The notes under the pieces: model-generated
What the model was told of the DNA's origin: nothing
The model's input: only the letters and a program-made list of their open reading frames with translations
Databases searched by the model: none
From: Diadophis punctatus similis
Lineage: Eukaryota > Chordata > Lepidosauria > Squamata > Dipsadidae
Assembly (NCBI GenBank): GCA_023053685.1
Contig: JALIGW010000020.1
Span: 488,001 to 552,000, forward strand
Length of the DNA stretch: 64,000 bases
Reading direction: 5' to 3'
In this document: piece by piece, positions 11,501 to 22,455 of the stretch
Layout of the letters: every line of letters starts with the position of its first letter
Position numbering within the stretch: the first letter of the stretch is position 1
Made by a program: the position numbers and the translations under genes

Positions 11501-11739
11501 GCGTGGCCAACATCCCAGTGCTATGGGTGTCTCCCACGCTGCGTGGGGAACTCTGAATCCCAGCTGTTTGGAGACCTGGAATTGGATTGGAACCAGGTCA
11601 CATATGCCCTCGAGGGGCATTGAAGAAGAGAGGCACCAGTAGGTGGTCTGGGGGGCTTGCAAACCCCCAGGGAGCCGGCACCAGCCTCTCGGCCAGCAGC
11701 TGTGGAAGATGATTTCTATTCTATCAGCAGTCCAACTGA

Positions 11740-12440
11740 GCAGAGTTGCTGCTGTTTGCTGAGGTGGCATACAATAACACAGTGCATAGCAGTACCGGCT
11801 TAACCCTTTTCCAAGTCACCAGTGGCATGGAGTTTATCCCCATGCCTGAACTGCCCAGAGAACTCCCCTCATCCATGTCATTGAGTGAATGGATGCAGTC
11901 ACTGAAGGAAGTGTTGGAGAATCCCAAGCACGCCTTACGGGAAGCAGCAAAAACCCATAAAACTCAAGCCAACAATTGCCAATCCCCCCAGGCACCATTC
12001 TAAGTGGGTAGCAAGGTCTATCTATCCACAAAATACCTAAAATTAAAGCTTCCCCTCAAAAAGCTGGGTCCAAAATTTATACAGCCTTTTCCTATAGTGA
12101 AAGTGATTAACCCCATTACCATGCAGCTTAAGCTCCCCCATCTGCTAGGCAAAGTACATCTGGTCTTTCACAGTAGCTTGTTAAAGCCAGCAGTAGGCTC
12201 CCAGATCAAGCTGTTAGAACAGGCAGCCCCAAAACCAATTGTGGTGGAGGGGGAGACACATTATGAGGTGAAAAATATCTTGGATTCTAGGTTGCATAGG
12301 GGGCGATTACAATACCTAGTACAGTGGAAGGGGTACCCATTCTCTCAAGCTACATGGGACAAGAGCTAGGATGTTAAGGCAGATAGATTGGTTAAACAGT
12401 TCCATGACAAGCATCCCCATAAGCCACAAGGACCTCCAGG
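11740..12440 (+). pseudogene. Gypsy integrase C-terminus and chromodomain
   Basis: AYNNTVHSSTGLTLFQVTSG is the end of the integrase core. [20 protein letters not shown] is the GPY/F-type C-terminal region. [20 protein letters not shown], then VQWKGYP, is a chromodomain. In chromoviruses this domain directs integration to marked chromatin. At least two in-frame stops (near 12002 and 12367) disable it. Confidence 0.8.
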
Positions 12441-12536
12441 GGGAGGAAGAGGAAGTTAGCATGTGCTTCAATTAACCTTTCTGCATTTTTCTTTTCTTCT
12501 TCCAGGAACTCCTTTTCAATTAAGGGGGGGGCTGCC

Positions 12537-12933
12537 TGTCAACCCTGAAGCTGGCCTGACTGAGGCCATTTTGAGACTTCAGTGTTGACACACTGAAGCC
12601 AAGGGACAGGGAGGGGGGAATAGATACAGTAATTGGGATAGTATAGTTAAAACAAAATACTTTCTCTTGGGAACCAAGGACATTCCTGCAGGTGTTCGGA
12701 AGGAGGGGACTTATGTCACCTAGCAACTGGACTGTATCCTGATAGGGCCATGTCACTGATTATTTTGGGAAAGTGACAAACTTTTACTTTTACTTAGTGA
12801 AAACCGCGGGAATATTCAGAGTTGGTTTTCACCAGCCTGTGCCAATATGACATATCCAATAAACTTATTTTTTGAGGAATTTACCTGCCTCAGAGTTTAG
12901 TTTGCTATGGGTATGTTACTTGGAACCCTGACA
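12537..12933 (+). repeat. Gypsy 3' LTR
   Basis: Starts TGTCAACCCTGAAG, ends GGAACCCTGACA, preceded by a polypurine tract at about 12522-12531. It pairs with the LTR at 6947-7304. Confidence 0.85.
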
Positions 12934-12949
12934 GCTGATGGATACTTCC

Positions 12950-13803
12950 CACTTGACATAACTGTGTTCCTGTCAAACAGACAACAGGTGGTCAAAATAG
13001 GGTGCGCCCTATCTAATCCCATTCCTGTTAACAGCGGTGTACCCCAAGGCAGCGTACTAGGACCAACACTCTTTATACTCTATATAAATGACCTTTGCGA
13101 TCACATTACAAGCGACTGCGTTCTCTTCGCCGATGATGTAAAACTCTTCAACACCACTGACAACACTGCTACCCTCCAAAAAGACCTTGACTTTGTGTCA
13201 GAATGGTCAAACATCTGGCAACTCCAAATCTCAACCAACAAATGCTCTGTCCTACACATTGGCAAAAAGAATCAGAACACCAAATACAAGCTGAATAGAC
13301 AAGACCTTGCAGACGACCCTCACTCTGTCAAAGACCTTGGAATACTCATATCAAATGACCTAAGTGCCAAAGCTCACTGCAACAACATTGCCAAAAAGGC
13401 GTCAAGGGTTGTTAACCTAATCTTATGTAGCTTCTTCTCCAGTAATATCACACTACTAACCAGAGCATACAAAACATTCGCTAGACCAATCCTTGAATAC
13501 AGCTCATCTGTCTGGAACGCACACTGCATATCGGACATAAATACATTAGAAAGTGTCCAGAGATACTTTACGAGAAGAGTCCTCCACTCCTCTACTCGCA
13601 AGAAAATACCTTACGCAACCAGACTTGAAATCCTGGGCTTAGAAAGCTTAGAACTACATCGCCTTCAGCACGACCTAAGCATAACTCATAAAATTATCTG
13701 CTACAACGTCCTTCCTGTCAACGACTACTTCAGTTTCAACCACAACAATACACAAGCACACAACAGATATAAACTCAAAGTGAACCGCTCCAAACTTGAC
13801 TAG
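12950..13803 (+). pseudogene. L3-like LINE reverse transcriptase fragment
   Basis: The frame contains [20 protein letters not shown], the catalytic box LFADDVKLFN and the thumb region HCNNIAKKASRVVNL. It stops early at 13801, just before the last C-terminal block. The first residues of the longer open frame come from the adjacent gypsy LTR, not from the LINE. Confidence 0.8.
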
Positions 13804-14004
13804 AAAATACAACTTTAGCAACAGAGTGGTTAATGCCTGGAACTCACTACCTGACTCTGTGGTTTCGTCACCAAACCCCCAAAACTTTACCCTTAGACTG
13901 TCCACTGTTGACCTCGCCCGATTCCTAAGAGGTCAGTAAGGGGCGTGCATACCACCCCTGTCCTAATGTTCCCTCTTATCAGTACCCATCTTATGTATAT
14001 AAAC

Positions 14005-14684
14005 CAGTGGTGTCCAACCTGGGGGTCGGGACCCCTTTGGGGGGTCGAACGACCATTTCCCAGGGGTCGCCCTGGCATTCTCAGCTCCCCCCCCACTGCC
14101 ACAAGCCTGGCCATATTGGCTCAACTTGCCCGAGCCCTCTGATTGGTCAGGAGAAGTGCCATTTGGTGAGAGGCGTTTGTGATGCCTGGCGGCCGAGCTA
14201 AGGGGCGGAGCGTCGCAAGATTGCGTGCTGGAGAGTACAAGGCAGTGCTTAAGACATCTGTGGCCGCCCCTGTCTCCTGCTCACAGCGGCAGTTTCTTCC
14301 CGCTGGTGTCGAAGGGAAAGGGAGTCACAGGAGGGAACAGCCAACCAACGACCACTTAAGTTTCACAGTGCACGACGGCAGGAAGGAGGACAGCTGGGTC
14401 GGATCCAGTGGAAGATGATATTCCTTGTGCTCTTGCAAAGACTGGCCCAAGAATTTCTGATCTGGCATAATTACATATTGTTTTTGTGATTAATCGCTAT
14501 GCTTTAATTATGTTCAATTTGTAACAATGAAAATATATCCTGCATATTATTTACATTACGATTCATAACAGTAGCAAAATTACGGTTATGAAGTAATAAC
14601 GAAAATAATTTTATGGTTGGGGGTCACGACAACATGAGGAACTATATTAAGGGGTCGCAGCATTAGAAAGGTTGGGAACCACTG
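14005..14684. mobile_element. SPIN-like hAT element, non-autonomous
   Basis: The ends CAGTGGTGTCCAACCTGGGG and GGTTGGGAACCACTG are flanked by a perfect 8-bp duplication ATATAAAC (13997-14004 and 14685-14692). The subterminal GGGTCGGGACCCCTTTGGGG and GGTCACGACAACATGAGGAA segments resemble the SPIN (Space Invaders) hAT family, known for horizontal transfer among tetrapods. The interior of about 500 bp encodes no transposase that I recognise. Confidence 0.8.
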
Positions 14685-15079
14685 ATATAAACAATGTTAT
14701 ATCTATGTATATTACCAATACGTACTTGACAAAAATAAATAAATAAAAAATAAAATAAAATAAAATATTTTACCGTTAAAGCTAGAGGTACACTCAGCCA
14801 ATCAACTCCTCATTTCTCAGTTGCCTAATAATCTTTTGAATGTATTTATTATGCTGTGTTTCGCAAATGTAATTTGCCATCAGAATGGATCCCTCTTCCT
14901 CACGTTCAATTATCCTATGTGAGACTAATGTCAATTTAAGTCACTTTTTGGGCTCTAACTTTAAAAAAAACCTATTCTTTAAACACATACATTTTAACTG
15001 CTGCAAACCAAACCACACAAGTTGCAGGTATTTCAAAATCTCCTATCCATTACTTCCCTTTTTTGGCAGACTGACTGTC

Positions 15080-15231
15080 AGGTTGGATGAACCCCCATCT
15101 CAGGTTTTTGTCAATGAAGCTTCGCAGTTCATCTAGCTCGCGAGGGGTCATGGCGTAAATTTAGGTTTAGGGAGTTTCACCCCTGGCAGGATCTCTATAC
15201 TGCAGTCCGTGGGTCGGTGTTGTGGCCCGCA
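15080..15231 (-). pseudogene. Gypsy RT start fragment
   Basis: The minus strand reads GPQHRPTDCSIEILPGVKLP, the conserved linker before the RT fingers, then a degraded LRSFIDKNL-like segment. It ends abruptly near 15080. Confidence 0.7.
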
Positions 15232-15800
15232 GCAGCCTTTGCAGCCAGGGCCTTTGGAACCTCCAGCACCTCTTGGCCGTGATGGGAAAGGAGGGGCTAC
15301 TCCTTTCCTGAATGCAAGAGCACGCAGGGCTGCCAAGAGGCAGGAAGGTTTACTCTGGAGGAGGTCTCCTCGGGAGTAAGATTGTGGGCTAATTGGCCAC
15401 TCCCCTAGTCTATTGAAGAACAGTCAAGACAACTGGCAAGCTGCAAGAAACAATAGTTAACCTCGGATCTCTGCCGGGCCTTGTATTGTGAAATTCCTGG
15501 TTCCCTGCTTTAGATTTCATCTCAAGAAAAATTCCTGGGCATTTGGCCAAGCTTTCAGACATTCAGTAAAATAACTAGAACTAATTGCCTTTGTTTGAAG
15601 CTAAGACTGACTGGACTTACGCCAGCTGCTAATGAAGCCGAACTAGCAGCTGACTGATGCAAGAAATTATTGTGTATTTTGATTTGTGTGTTTGCCACTG
15701 CTAAGCCAGTTATTAGCAGTGGTTCATTAATTAAACCAAGTTTGTTTAAACGTTGTGTGTTGAGACTTTTGTAACTGGGGACAGAACAGTCGGTGGGGTG
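15232..15800 (+). mobile_element. Unclassified LTR-like repeat, second copy at about 30880-31440
   Basis: This segment shares with 30880-31440 the order of a short coding-like stretch (RARRAAKRQE-like), GGGCTAATTGGCCA, CCCCTAG, TAGCTGTTAAT-type blocks, a TTAGCAGT-type tract and a GTGTGTTG-type end. It is inserted between protease and RT of the minus-strand gypsy. It could be an LTR of an unidentified retroelement. Confidence 0.45.
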
Positions 15801-15829
15801 GGAGCACCTCTGACGCCCTCTCACTAAAG

Positions 15830-16330
15830 GCCCCCTTAAGGTCCCAGTATTCCTTAGATATTTTCTCCTCTCCCGCTATGCGCTCGGCCCCTATTGCTGC
15901 CTGCTCTTCGGTGGCCTTAGGCTCATGGAAGGGTTCTCCCTGCTGGTCATAGCGGATGCACAACAGTCTCATTCACCAATTCACATCAGGGTTCCATTTT
16001 CGGAGCCAGGGTAACCCAAGTATGAGGGGTCACTCCATCCCTGGAGCCACGATAAAACTTAGAGTCTCTTGGTGGTCCCCCATCCTCATTTCTACCGGCT
16101 CAGTCTCAAAATGGGCAGGCCCCCCCAGCTACTGACCCATCCTACTGGCAGAAGGCAATGGGCACTTTCATGGATATCAGTCTCAATCCCATTTTCTCCA
16201 CCCCCTCTGGGCTGATTACACATCTAGTACACCCAGAATCCAAAAGGGCCAGCATCTTCCCCTGGGCACTGGATGATGGTGCCCATAGTTCTACTGGGAG
16301 GGTGAGGGGCCCCGCATGTCGACTTACCAG
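15830..16330 (-). pseudogene. Gypsy protease remnant
   Basis: The minus strand near 16190-16250 reads ALLDSGCTRCVISPEGVEKM, an aspartic protease active site (DSG), followed by MGLRLISMKVPIAF. Frameshifted relative to gag. Confidence 0.75.
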
Positions 16331-16571
16331 AGGGTAATCGTCCGATTCGCTGTCGCGTCCCCTTGGATGGTCGGAGGTCCCAGCTCCTCCCAGCCTGGGG
16401 GTGTGACCTCAACGACTTCCACACCTTTCAACACCATTTCGCAGGCTTTTGCTGCTGGCTTGTCAGGTTTTTTTCCGCCAGCAGGGGTCATCCTAAGAAC
16501 GGGCTTGGCGAAACACTTGGTTGCCCTGTGTCCCTCTTTTCCACATCTGAAGCAGGCTGATGATCTGGGCG

Positions 16572-17640
16572 TCAGTCCTGGCCCCCCCTCACCATCCTAG
16601 GAGCCTCTTTCGGAGCAGAAGTGGAAGGCTTGCTCCAGCTGCAACCCCCTCTATATCGATCTCTGGCCTGGTCAATCTTCACCTCAGCCGCCATCACATA
16701 CCAACGCTGTAAATCTCTGGGGGGCCCTCTAGAGCAGCAGCCTTGGTAGACATCCTCATTGAGGACATCCTTGTAGCACTCCATCAAGGCTTCAGCTGAA
16801 TACCCATGCATATGGATTATCAGCTGGCAAAACTCTTGGGTGTATTCAGCCACCGATCTCCTCCCCTGGGTCAGGGTTTTCATCTTGGTTCTAACCTTAT
16901 GTTCAGCCAGGGGATTATCAAAATGCAGTCGGAGGGCAGCCATAAAAGCATCATAATTCCTCATCACTGGAGAATCCTCATTATGGAGGCCCACCATCCA
17001 CTCCACCACGGTCCCTTCCAGGGCCATGGTGACGCACCGCACCTTCGCCGTCTCAGTAGGGAAATCCTCCCCATATTCTTGCATATGATTGAAAGACTTG
17101 GGTCAGGAAAAACCCCAAAGCCTTGGGATCCCCACTGTATTTTACTCCCAGTGAAGGAACCTTTGGAATTCGATGCCTCCGGGGAATCACCCCCCTTGCA
17201 GGGGAGGCTTGGGCTGCCGCCGCTGCTGCTGTCCCTGCTGCCCCTGCTGGGTCTCGCTGGGCTCCCAAGGGCACTTCTGGGGTGGCTGAGGTCCCTTCCT
17301 CCTCCCCAAATTCTTCGGCTCCCCTCCCAGCCGGTAATGCATACCTATCATGGCTTCTCCAATTCTCTAACGCTTCCTTCAATAGATGCAAAGCTTGGGT
17401 CAGCAGGAGGTCTTTGTCCTCCTCTTGCCAGGCTGCCTCCCCTTTTCGGTTCCTGGCTGCGGTTACTCCAGAGGGGATTTCCTCCAGGGCATCCAGACGC
17501 CCCACGCCCAACGACTATTTGGCTCTTACTGGCTTCACTTCTATTTGAAGCTCACACACCCACTCCGACTTCTCCCAGATCCATCTGGATTGAGGAGGGG
17601 TGGATCCAGCTCCCTGGTCCTCCTAGTTGCTGCCTTGGCT
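16572..17640 (-). pseudogene. Gypsy gag remnant
   Basis: An N-terminal segment at 17053-17511 (LTQALHLLKEALENWRSHDR, then an alanine-rich linker and VKYSGDPKALGFFLTQVFQS) leads by a frameshift into the capsid segment at 16572-17084 (VRCVTMALEGTVVEWMVGLH, YTQEFCQLIIHM). The zinc knuckle falls near 16540 and is degraded. The fold type resembles the Sushi/RTL gag group. Confidence 0.75.
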
Positions 17641-17710
17641 AGACATATTTTGCTTAGTCCCCTCGGTAGAAGTTTTCTCTGGGTTGACTAATAAAGCAGA
17701 TCTTCCTTAA

Positions 17711-18170
17711 TGTCAGGTGTGCTTCCATTCAAAGTCCAGGAAAGAAAAACCCCAACTCCATGTTGATAGAGATGAGTATTTTTACTAGACAAGAACTGAT
17801 AGTGACAAAATGAAAGCAAGATCTGAGACAAAAAGGTGCGTAAATGCATATACAAAGAATCCCAAAACCCTCCCTTATAACCCCCCTGGGCAAATCCTCC
17901 AATCCCAATGTCCCAAGATGTCAGGTGGGAGCACCGGCCGTTTTGGGCTTCCACATCTGGTCCCTCAGAAGCCATTGACCTTGAGCAGGCTGTAAACATG
18001 TCCATGTAGCCTGGCAGTACGTGATGAGAACTTTCCTCCCTAGGCCCCTAATCACATACAAGAAGAGACATCTCCAGCACATTTCCCCCTCCCCCTCCCA
18101 AATACCTAACCTTCCCCCCACCTCCCGTTTCTATGGCAGCTGAAGCAAGCAGACAGTGTGGAGGCTGACA
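17711..18170 (-). repeat. Gypsy LTR (5' LTR of the minus-strand element)
   Basis: On the minus strand it begins TGTCAGCCTCCACACTG and ends GCACACCTGACA, in the expected place upstream of gag. No matching 3' LTR is seen, so the ends rest on TG/CA borders and position. Confidence 0.55.
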
Positions 18171-18201
18171 CTGACCAGCAAAAGTAAAAAGCTAAATAAA
18201 C

Positions 18202-18207
18202 TTTATT
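18202..18207 (-). terminator. AATAAA polyadenylation signal of the candidate terminal exon
   Basis: TTTATT on the plus strand gives AATAAA on the minus strand about 290 bases past the stop codon at 18495-18497. Confidence 0.4.
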
Positions 18208-18494
18208 CTGCATTTACCAGACAGCAAGAAAGCAAATTGCACTGGTAAAATGAACTAATTTTGTCAACAAACAACAAATTAAAGAACCTGCCGAGAAATA
18301 ATTTTATCCAGCAAAGTTCAGGCAAGTTACCATAATGCAAGTTTGTGTTAAGAGACTGGTGAACTACAATCCCAAGTTGCTTTACAGATGCATATGTACT
18401 GTAGGAGATAAAGAAGTGATGAGAAGTAGCCATATCTCTGCGGCACAGAATGCTCTCTGGATTCTTGCCCAAAACATGGTTTTTTAAAAAAATC

Positions 18495-18677
18495 TTAACA
18501 TTCAGGCTTTTCTCCTTTAGACTTCTTGATTGGCTTTTTACTTTGTCTGCTGTTTGACTTTTTTTCTCCAGAATGCATTCGTTGCCTAAGGACTGATGAG
18601 CTTGAATCTCCACCCAAAGAAATAGTCAAGGAACATGGTAAATTCCAAAGCTCTGAGGTGAGACCATCAGCTGTTCT
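18495..18677 (-). CDS. Possible terminal coding exon of an unidentified minus-strand gene
   Basis: The minus strand has a possible acceptor (GACTCCTAG, before 18677), a 60-codon open frame to TAA at 18495-18497, and AATAAA at 18207. The product is Ser-rich and then strongly basic: SLTISLGGDSSSSVLRQRMH, then Lys/Arg-rich to KKSKGEKPEC. A basic tail of this kind is common at the C-terminus of nuclear or microtubule-binding proteins. I do not recognise the gene. In mammals the IL-1 cluster is flanked by several unrelated genes, so a non-cytokine neighbour would be expected, but no identity is claimed. It may also be a chance open frame. Confidence 0.35.
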   Translation of the reverse strand, partial: RTADGLTSELWNLPCSLTISLGGDSSSSVLRQRMHSGEKKSNSRQSKKPIKKSKGEKPEC

Positions 18678-18679
18678 CT

Positions 18680-20545
18680 AGGAGTCAGCAACATTTGCAG
18701 AAGCTCACTTACATGCTCTGGGAGTTTCATGAAGAGGTTTGTGCCTCTGACAAGGTGAAATGGAGACGTTCCTTTCCATTATAGGCCATCTTCACTCAAA
18801 ATATGGAAATTGTCACAGAGACATCATGGAACAATATCCACTTGCCAAAGTTTTCCCACCTAGTTTGTTTACTTATAAATCTTCCTCTTATCATTTGGTC
18901 AAATACTACCACAATGGGTACAGTATGCAATTTTAAAAGCCTGTTGACCAGAAGTATTTTCCAGCAAAAGGGATCAAAACATTTTTCCATTTGGTATGAC
19001 TGGCTAGTATTTCAACGGCATGTTCAATTATTCCTACTGTCCCAATTTCTGATGCTTAGGTATCTCTTGCTATAAGGACAGGTGAAAAGGGACACAGAGA
19101 GATCACACTTCAGAGGCAGGTTGGAAGGAGACATCCTAATATGAAATTAAAATTAAAATTGAAGCATATGTTTTAATTAATACATTAATTAAGGATCCAT
19201 ACATTTTTTAAAAATTCAATTTCTTGAATCAAATTCTGAATCCTGAAGTGCTATTGCAGGGGTGTCAAACTCGTGACCCGTAAGCCAGATGCAACACGCG
19301 CTGGCCACGACCATGCCCGGTATAGCTAAGGGGGAAGTCGTGATATGTCACATGATGACGCCATGACGATATGTGTTTGACGCCCCTGTGATATTGCATT
19401 GGGGAAAGAAACTTGATTTTTTAAAAAAAAAATACATGGAATACTATATAGTTTCTTGAGTATTTTTCTCTTCCATAAAGCTGACACCAGCCTTCAGGGA
19501 ATGGGGAAGGGGATTTATTTTAAAAAAATTAAATCCCTTCAGGGATAAAAACTCACCTGTTTCTTTTCTGGTGAGATTATTTATTCTTCAACTTGGAGTA
19601 CAAAGCCACAGATGTAAATGGCTGCCTTAATGCTCCTTATACCACCAGGAAGAAATCAATTACAAATAGAAGTAAACCCAGATGTCATCTCAGTAATCTG
19701 GCCCTGGAAGGAAACAATTTGTCGCAATTTGTATCTTTGTATCTTTGATATACAAAGATACTGTACATCAGAAAACAGTACCTCTGAAGATGTCTCCGCT
19801 TTGGTCTGAAGGTTCATTTCCTGCCATCTCCTCAGAAGATGGTACGTTTTATAGCAGCTGAGGAATTCTTAAATAAGACACATTTTCATGGAGTTTTATC
19901 ATTGGTTGGTTTCCTGCCTGTTATCTTCTTTCCACCTCACACCAATAAATAACAGATAGCTTGCAATGAACCAGACAAGTCTTATGATGTGACAAGAGTT
20001 TGGGAACCACACCTCTTGTGTTTCTTAGGGATCCCACACAAACACGAAACTATAATAAAATGAATAGCTGAAGACATCTGTGAATGAGTCATAGATTCTT
20101 CCCCATGAGTAAGGCTTCATTTGGAAAGGATGAGGCTCTGCCAGTCCTTTTCTGTATGTCACAAGGACAATCTGGATGATACTATTACAGGTTTGTTTGT
20201 TTTTTCAACACTGAATAGTTGCCAAGTTGTCATTCACCATTGCAAAGTTGAAGCTTATGTAATGGGTGCCTCAATGATCTTTATTTGATATTAAGAAAAA
20301 CTCACTCTGAAAAACTCAGGAGGTAGACATGCTTTTCGGTGTCATAGGCAAAAATAGTAGGAGGTGTGCATAAAACCTGAATTAAGTACTGTGTCTTTTC
20401 ATAAAGACACAGTACTTTTCATTATTGTAACATTAACTCAAATGAAATATGGATAATATGATTAGTCTTTGTGGGAGTTATTTCTCCTACAGATCAAAGG
20501 TGCAGAAATTTTGATAACAAGGAACAGAAACAGAGCCTTCGAAAG
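18680..20545. other. Mostly unassigned sequence with one MITE
   Basis: Apart from the hAT MITE at 19257-19388, no exon, LINE domain or tandem repeat is recognised. It may hold introns of the minus-strand gene ending at 18495. Confidence 0.4.
19257..19388. mobile_element. Short hAT-type MITE
   Basis: CAGGGGTGTCAAACTCGTGA start and GTGTTTGACGCCCCTG end. Flanks TGCTATTG and TGATATTG give a 7-of-8 target duplication. Confidence 0.8.
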
Positions 20546-20548
20546 AGA

Positions 20549-20702
<154 letters not shown>

Positions 20703-20759
20703 GAGTTGGAAGGGACCTTGGAGGTCTTCTAGTCCAACCCCCTGCTCACGCAGGAAACC

Positions 20760-22221
20760 CTACACTACTTCAGACAGATGGTTATCCGACATCTTCTTAA
20801 AAACGTCTAGTGTTAGAGCATTCACACGTTCTGGAGGCAAGCTGTTCCACTGATTAATTGTTCTAGCTGTCAGGAAATTTCTCCTTAGTTCTAAGTTGCT
20901 TCTCTCCTTGTTTAGTTTCCACCCATTGCTTCTTGCTCTAAGAGGGAGAATAGTTTGACTCCCTCTTCTTTGTGACAACCCCTGAGATATTGGAACACTG
21001 CTATCACCCCTGGTCCTTCTTTTCATTAAACTAGACATACCCAGTTCCTGCAACCATTCTTCATATGTTTTAGCCTCCAGTCCCCTAATCATTTTTGTTG
21101 CTCTTCTCTGCACTCTTTCTAGAGTCTCAACATCCTTTTTACATTGTGGAGACCAAAACTGAATGCAGTATTCCAAGTGTGGCCTTACTAAGGCATTATA
21201 AAGTGGTATTAACACTTAGCGTGATCTTGATTCTATCCCTCTGTTAATGCAGCCTAGAACTGTGTTGGCTTTTTTGGCAGCTGCTGCACACTGCTGGCTC
21301 CTATTTAAATGTTTGTCCACTAGGACTCCAAAATCCCTCTCACAGTTACTACTGTTGAGCAAGGTACCACATATACTGAACCTCTGCATTTTGTTTTTCT
21401 TGCCTAAATGTAGAACCCATTGAATTTCATTTTGTTTGATAGCGCCCAATGTTCAAGTCTGTCAAGATCCTTCTGTATCTTGAGCCTATCTTCTGGAGAG
21501 TTGGCTATTCCTGCCAGTTTGGTGTCATCTGCAAATTTGATGAGTTCCCCATCTATCCCCTCGTCCAAGTCATTGATGAAGATGTTGAAGAGTATTGGGC
21601 CTAAAACAGAGCCTTGGGGTACTCCACTGCATACTTCCCTCCATGTAGATGCAGTTCATTGAGCACTACATGTTGAGTGCGGTTGGTTAGCCAGTTTTGA
21701 ATCCATCTGGTGGTGTTGCTGTCCATCCCACATTTTTCTACTTTATCTAGTAGTAGCTTAGGGTCTACTTTGTCAAATGCCTTACTGAAGTCCAAGTAAA
21801 CCACATCGACAGCAATCCTCTGGTCCACTAATTTTGTCACTTTATCAAAGAATGCAATAAGATTAGTCTGGCATGATCTGTTTTTGACAAACCCATGTTG
21901 GCTTTTGGTTATTACTTTGTTTGCTTCTAGGTGTTTGTTGATTCGTTGCTTGATTATCTTTTCCAAAATCTTTCCTGGTATTGAGGTCAGGCTGATAGGT
22001 CTGTAGTTTCCTGGATCTCTTTTTTTCCCTTTTTTGAAGATGGGAACTACATCAGCTCTTTTCCAGTCCTCTGGCAGTTCCCTGGTGCTCCAGGATCTTT
22101 GAAAGATATAGTTCAGTGGTTCTGAGATCTCGTCTGGCAGTTCCTTCAGAACCTTGGGGTGTAATCCATCTGGTCCCGGTGATTTGAATTCGTCTAGGGT
22201 AGACAGGTGTTCACTTACCAT
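20760..22221 (-). pseudogene. CR1 reverse transcriptase and C-terminal domain
   Basis: RT fingers and palm at 21601-22221 include FKSPGPDGLHPKVLKEL, FKKGKKRDPGNYRPISLTS and VVYLDFSKAFDKV. The catalytic FADDTKLAG box lies near 21525. The thumb and C-terminal part (ATKMIRGLEAKTYEEW, then INQWNSLPPE) run to 20760. Three frames are used, so it is inactive. Confidence 0.85.
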
Positions 22222-22455
22222 TTTCTTCCCTATTTTAACTTGTGTTTCTAATATGTTTTTTGTGATGCTGTTTTTGATAGGTTGGACTGTTTTTTCCCTT
22301 TGTGTAAAGACAGATGCAAAAAAACATGTTAAGTAGCTCTGCTTTCTCCCTGTTGGTTGTCACCTTATTGCCACTTTCTCCCTGTAATGGACCAATTGTT
22401 TCCTCGACTTTTTTCTTGTTTTTAATACGTTGGAAGAAGCTTTTTTTGTTACGTT

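Larger units (their letters stand above)
6947..12933 (+). mobile_element. Ty3/gypsy LTR retrotransposon with chromodomain, degenerate
   Basis: Two related LTRs (6947-7304 and 12537-12933) begin TGTCA and end TGACA. A polypurine run (AAGGGGGGGG) lies just before the 3' LTR. The outer flanks are GCTGG and GCTGA, a 4-of-5 match for a 5-bp target duplication. The interior holds gag, protease, the start of reverse transcriptase, then after a deletion the integrase end and a chromodomain. A LINE (8529 to about 9840) and a solo LTR (9856-10272) are nested inside. Stops and the pol deletion make it inactive. Confidence 0.85.
12934..14770 (+). mobile_element. L3-like LINE, 5' truncated, interrupted by a SPIN-like hAT
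   Basis: The RT C-terminal half is encoded at about 12950-13803 and the tail (VSSPNPQNFTLRLSTVDLA) continues after a stop at 13801. The 3' untranslated region is split by the hAT at 14005-14684 and ends in an AAATA-rich tail at 14735-14770. It abuts the 3' LTR of the preceding gypsy. Confidence 0.85.
15070..18170 (-). mobile_element. Second Ty3/gypsy element, partial
   Basis: The minus strand reads a 5' LTR (17711-18170), gag (16572 to about 17640), protease (15830-16330) and the RT start (15080-15231). A different repeat (15232 to about 15800) is inserted between protease and RT. The element is cut off at about 15070, so the rest of pol and the 3' LTR are absent. Stops and frameshifts are present. 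Confidence 0.8.
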
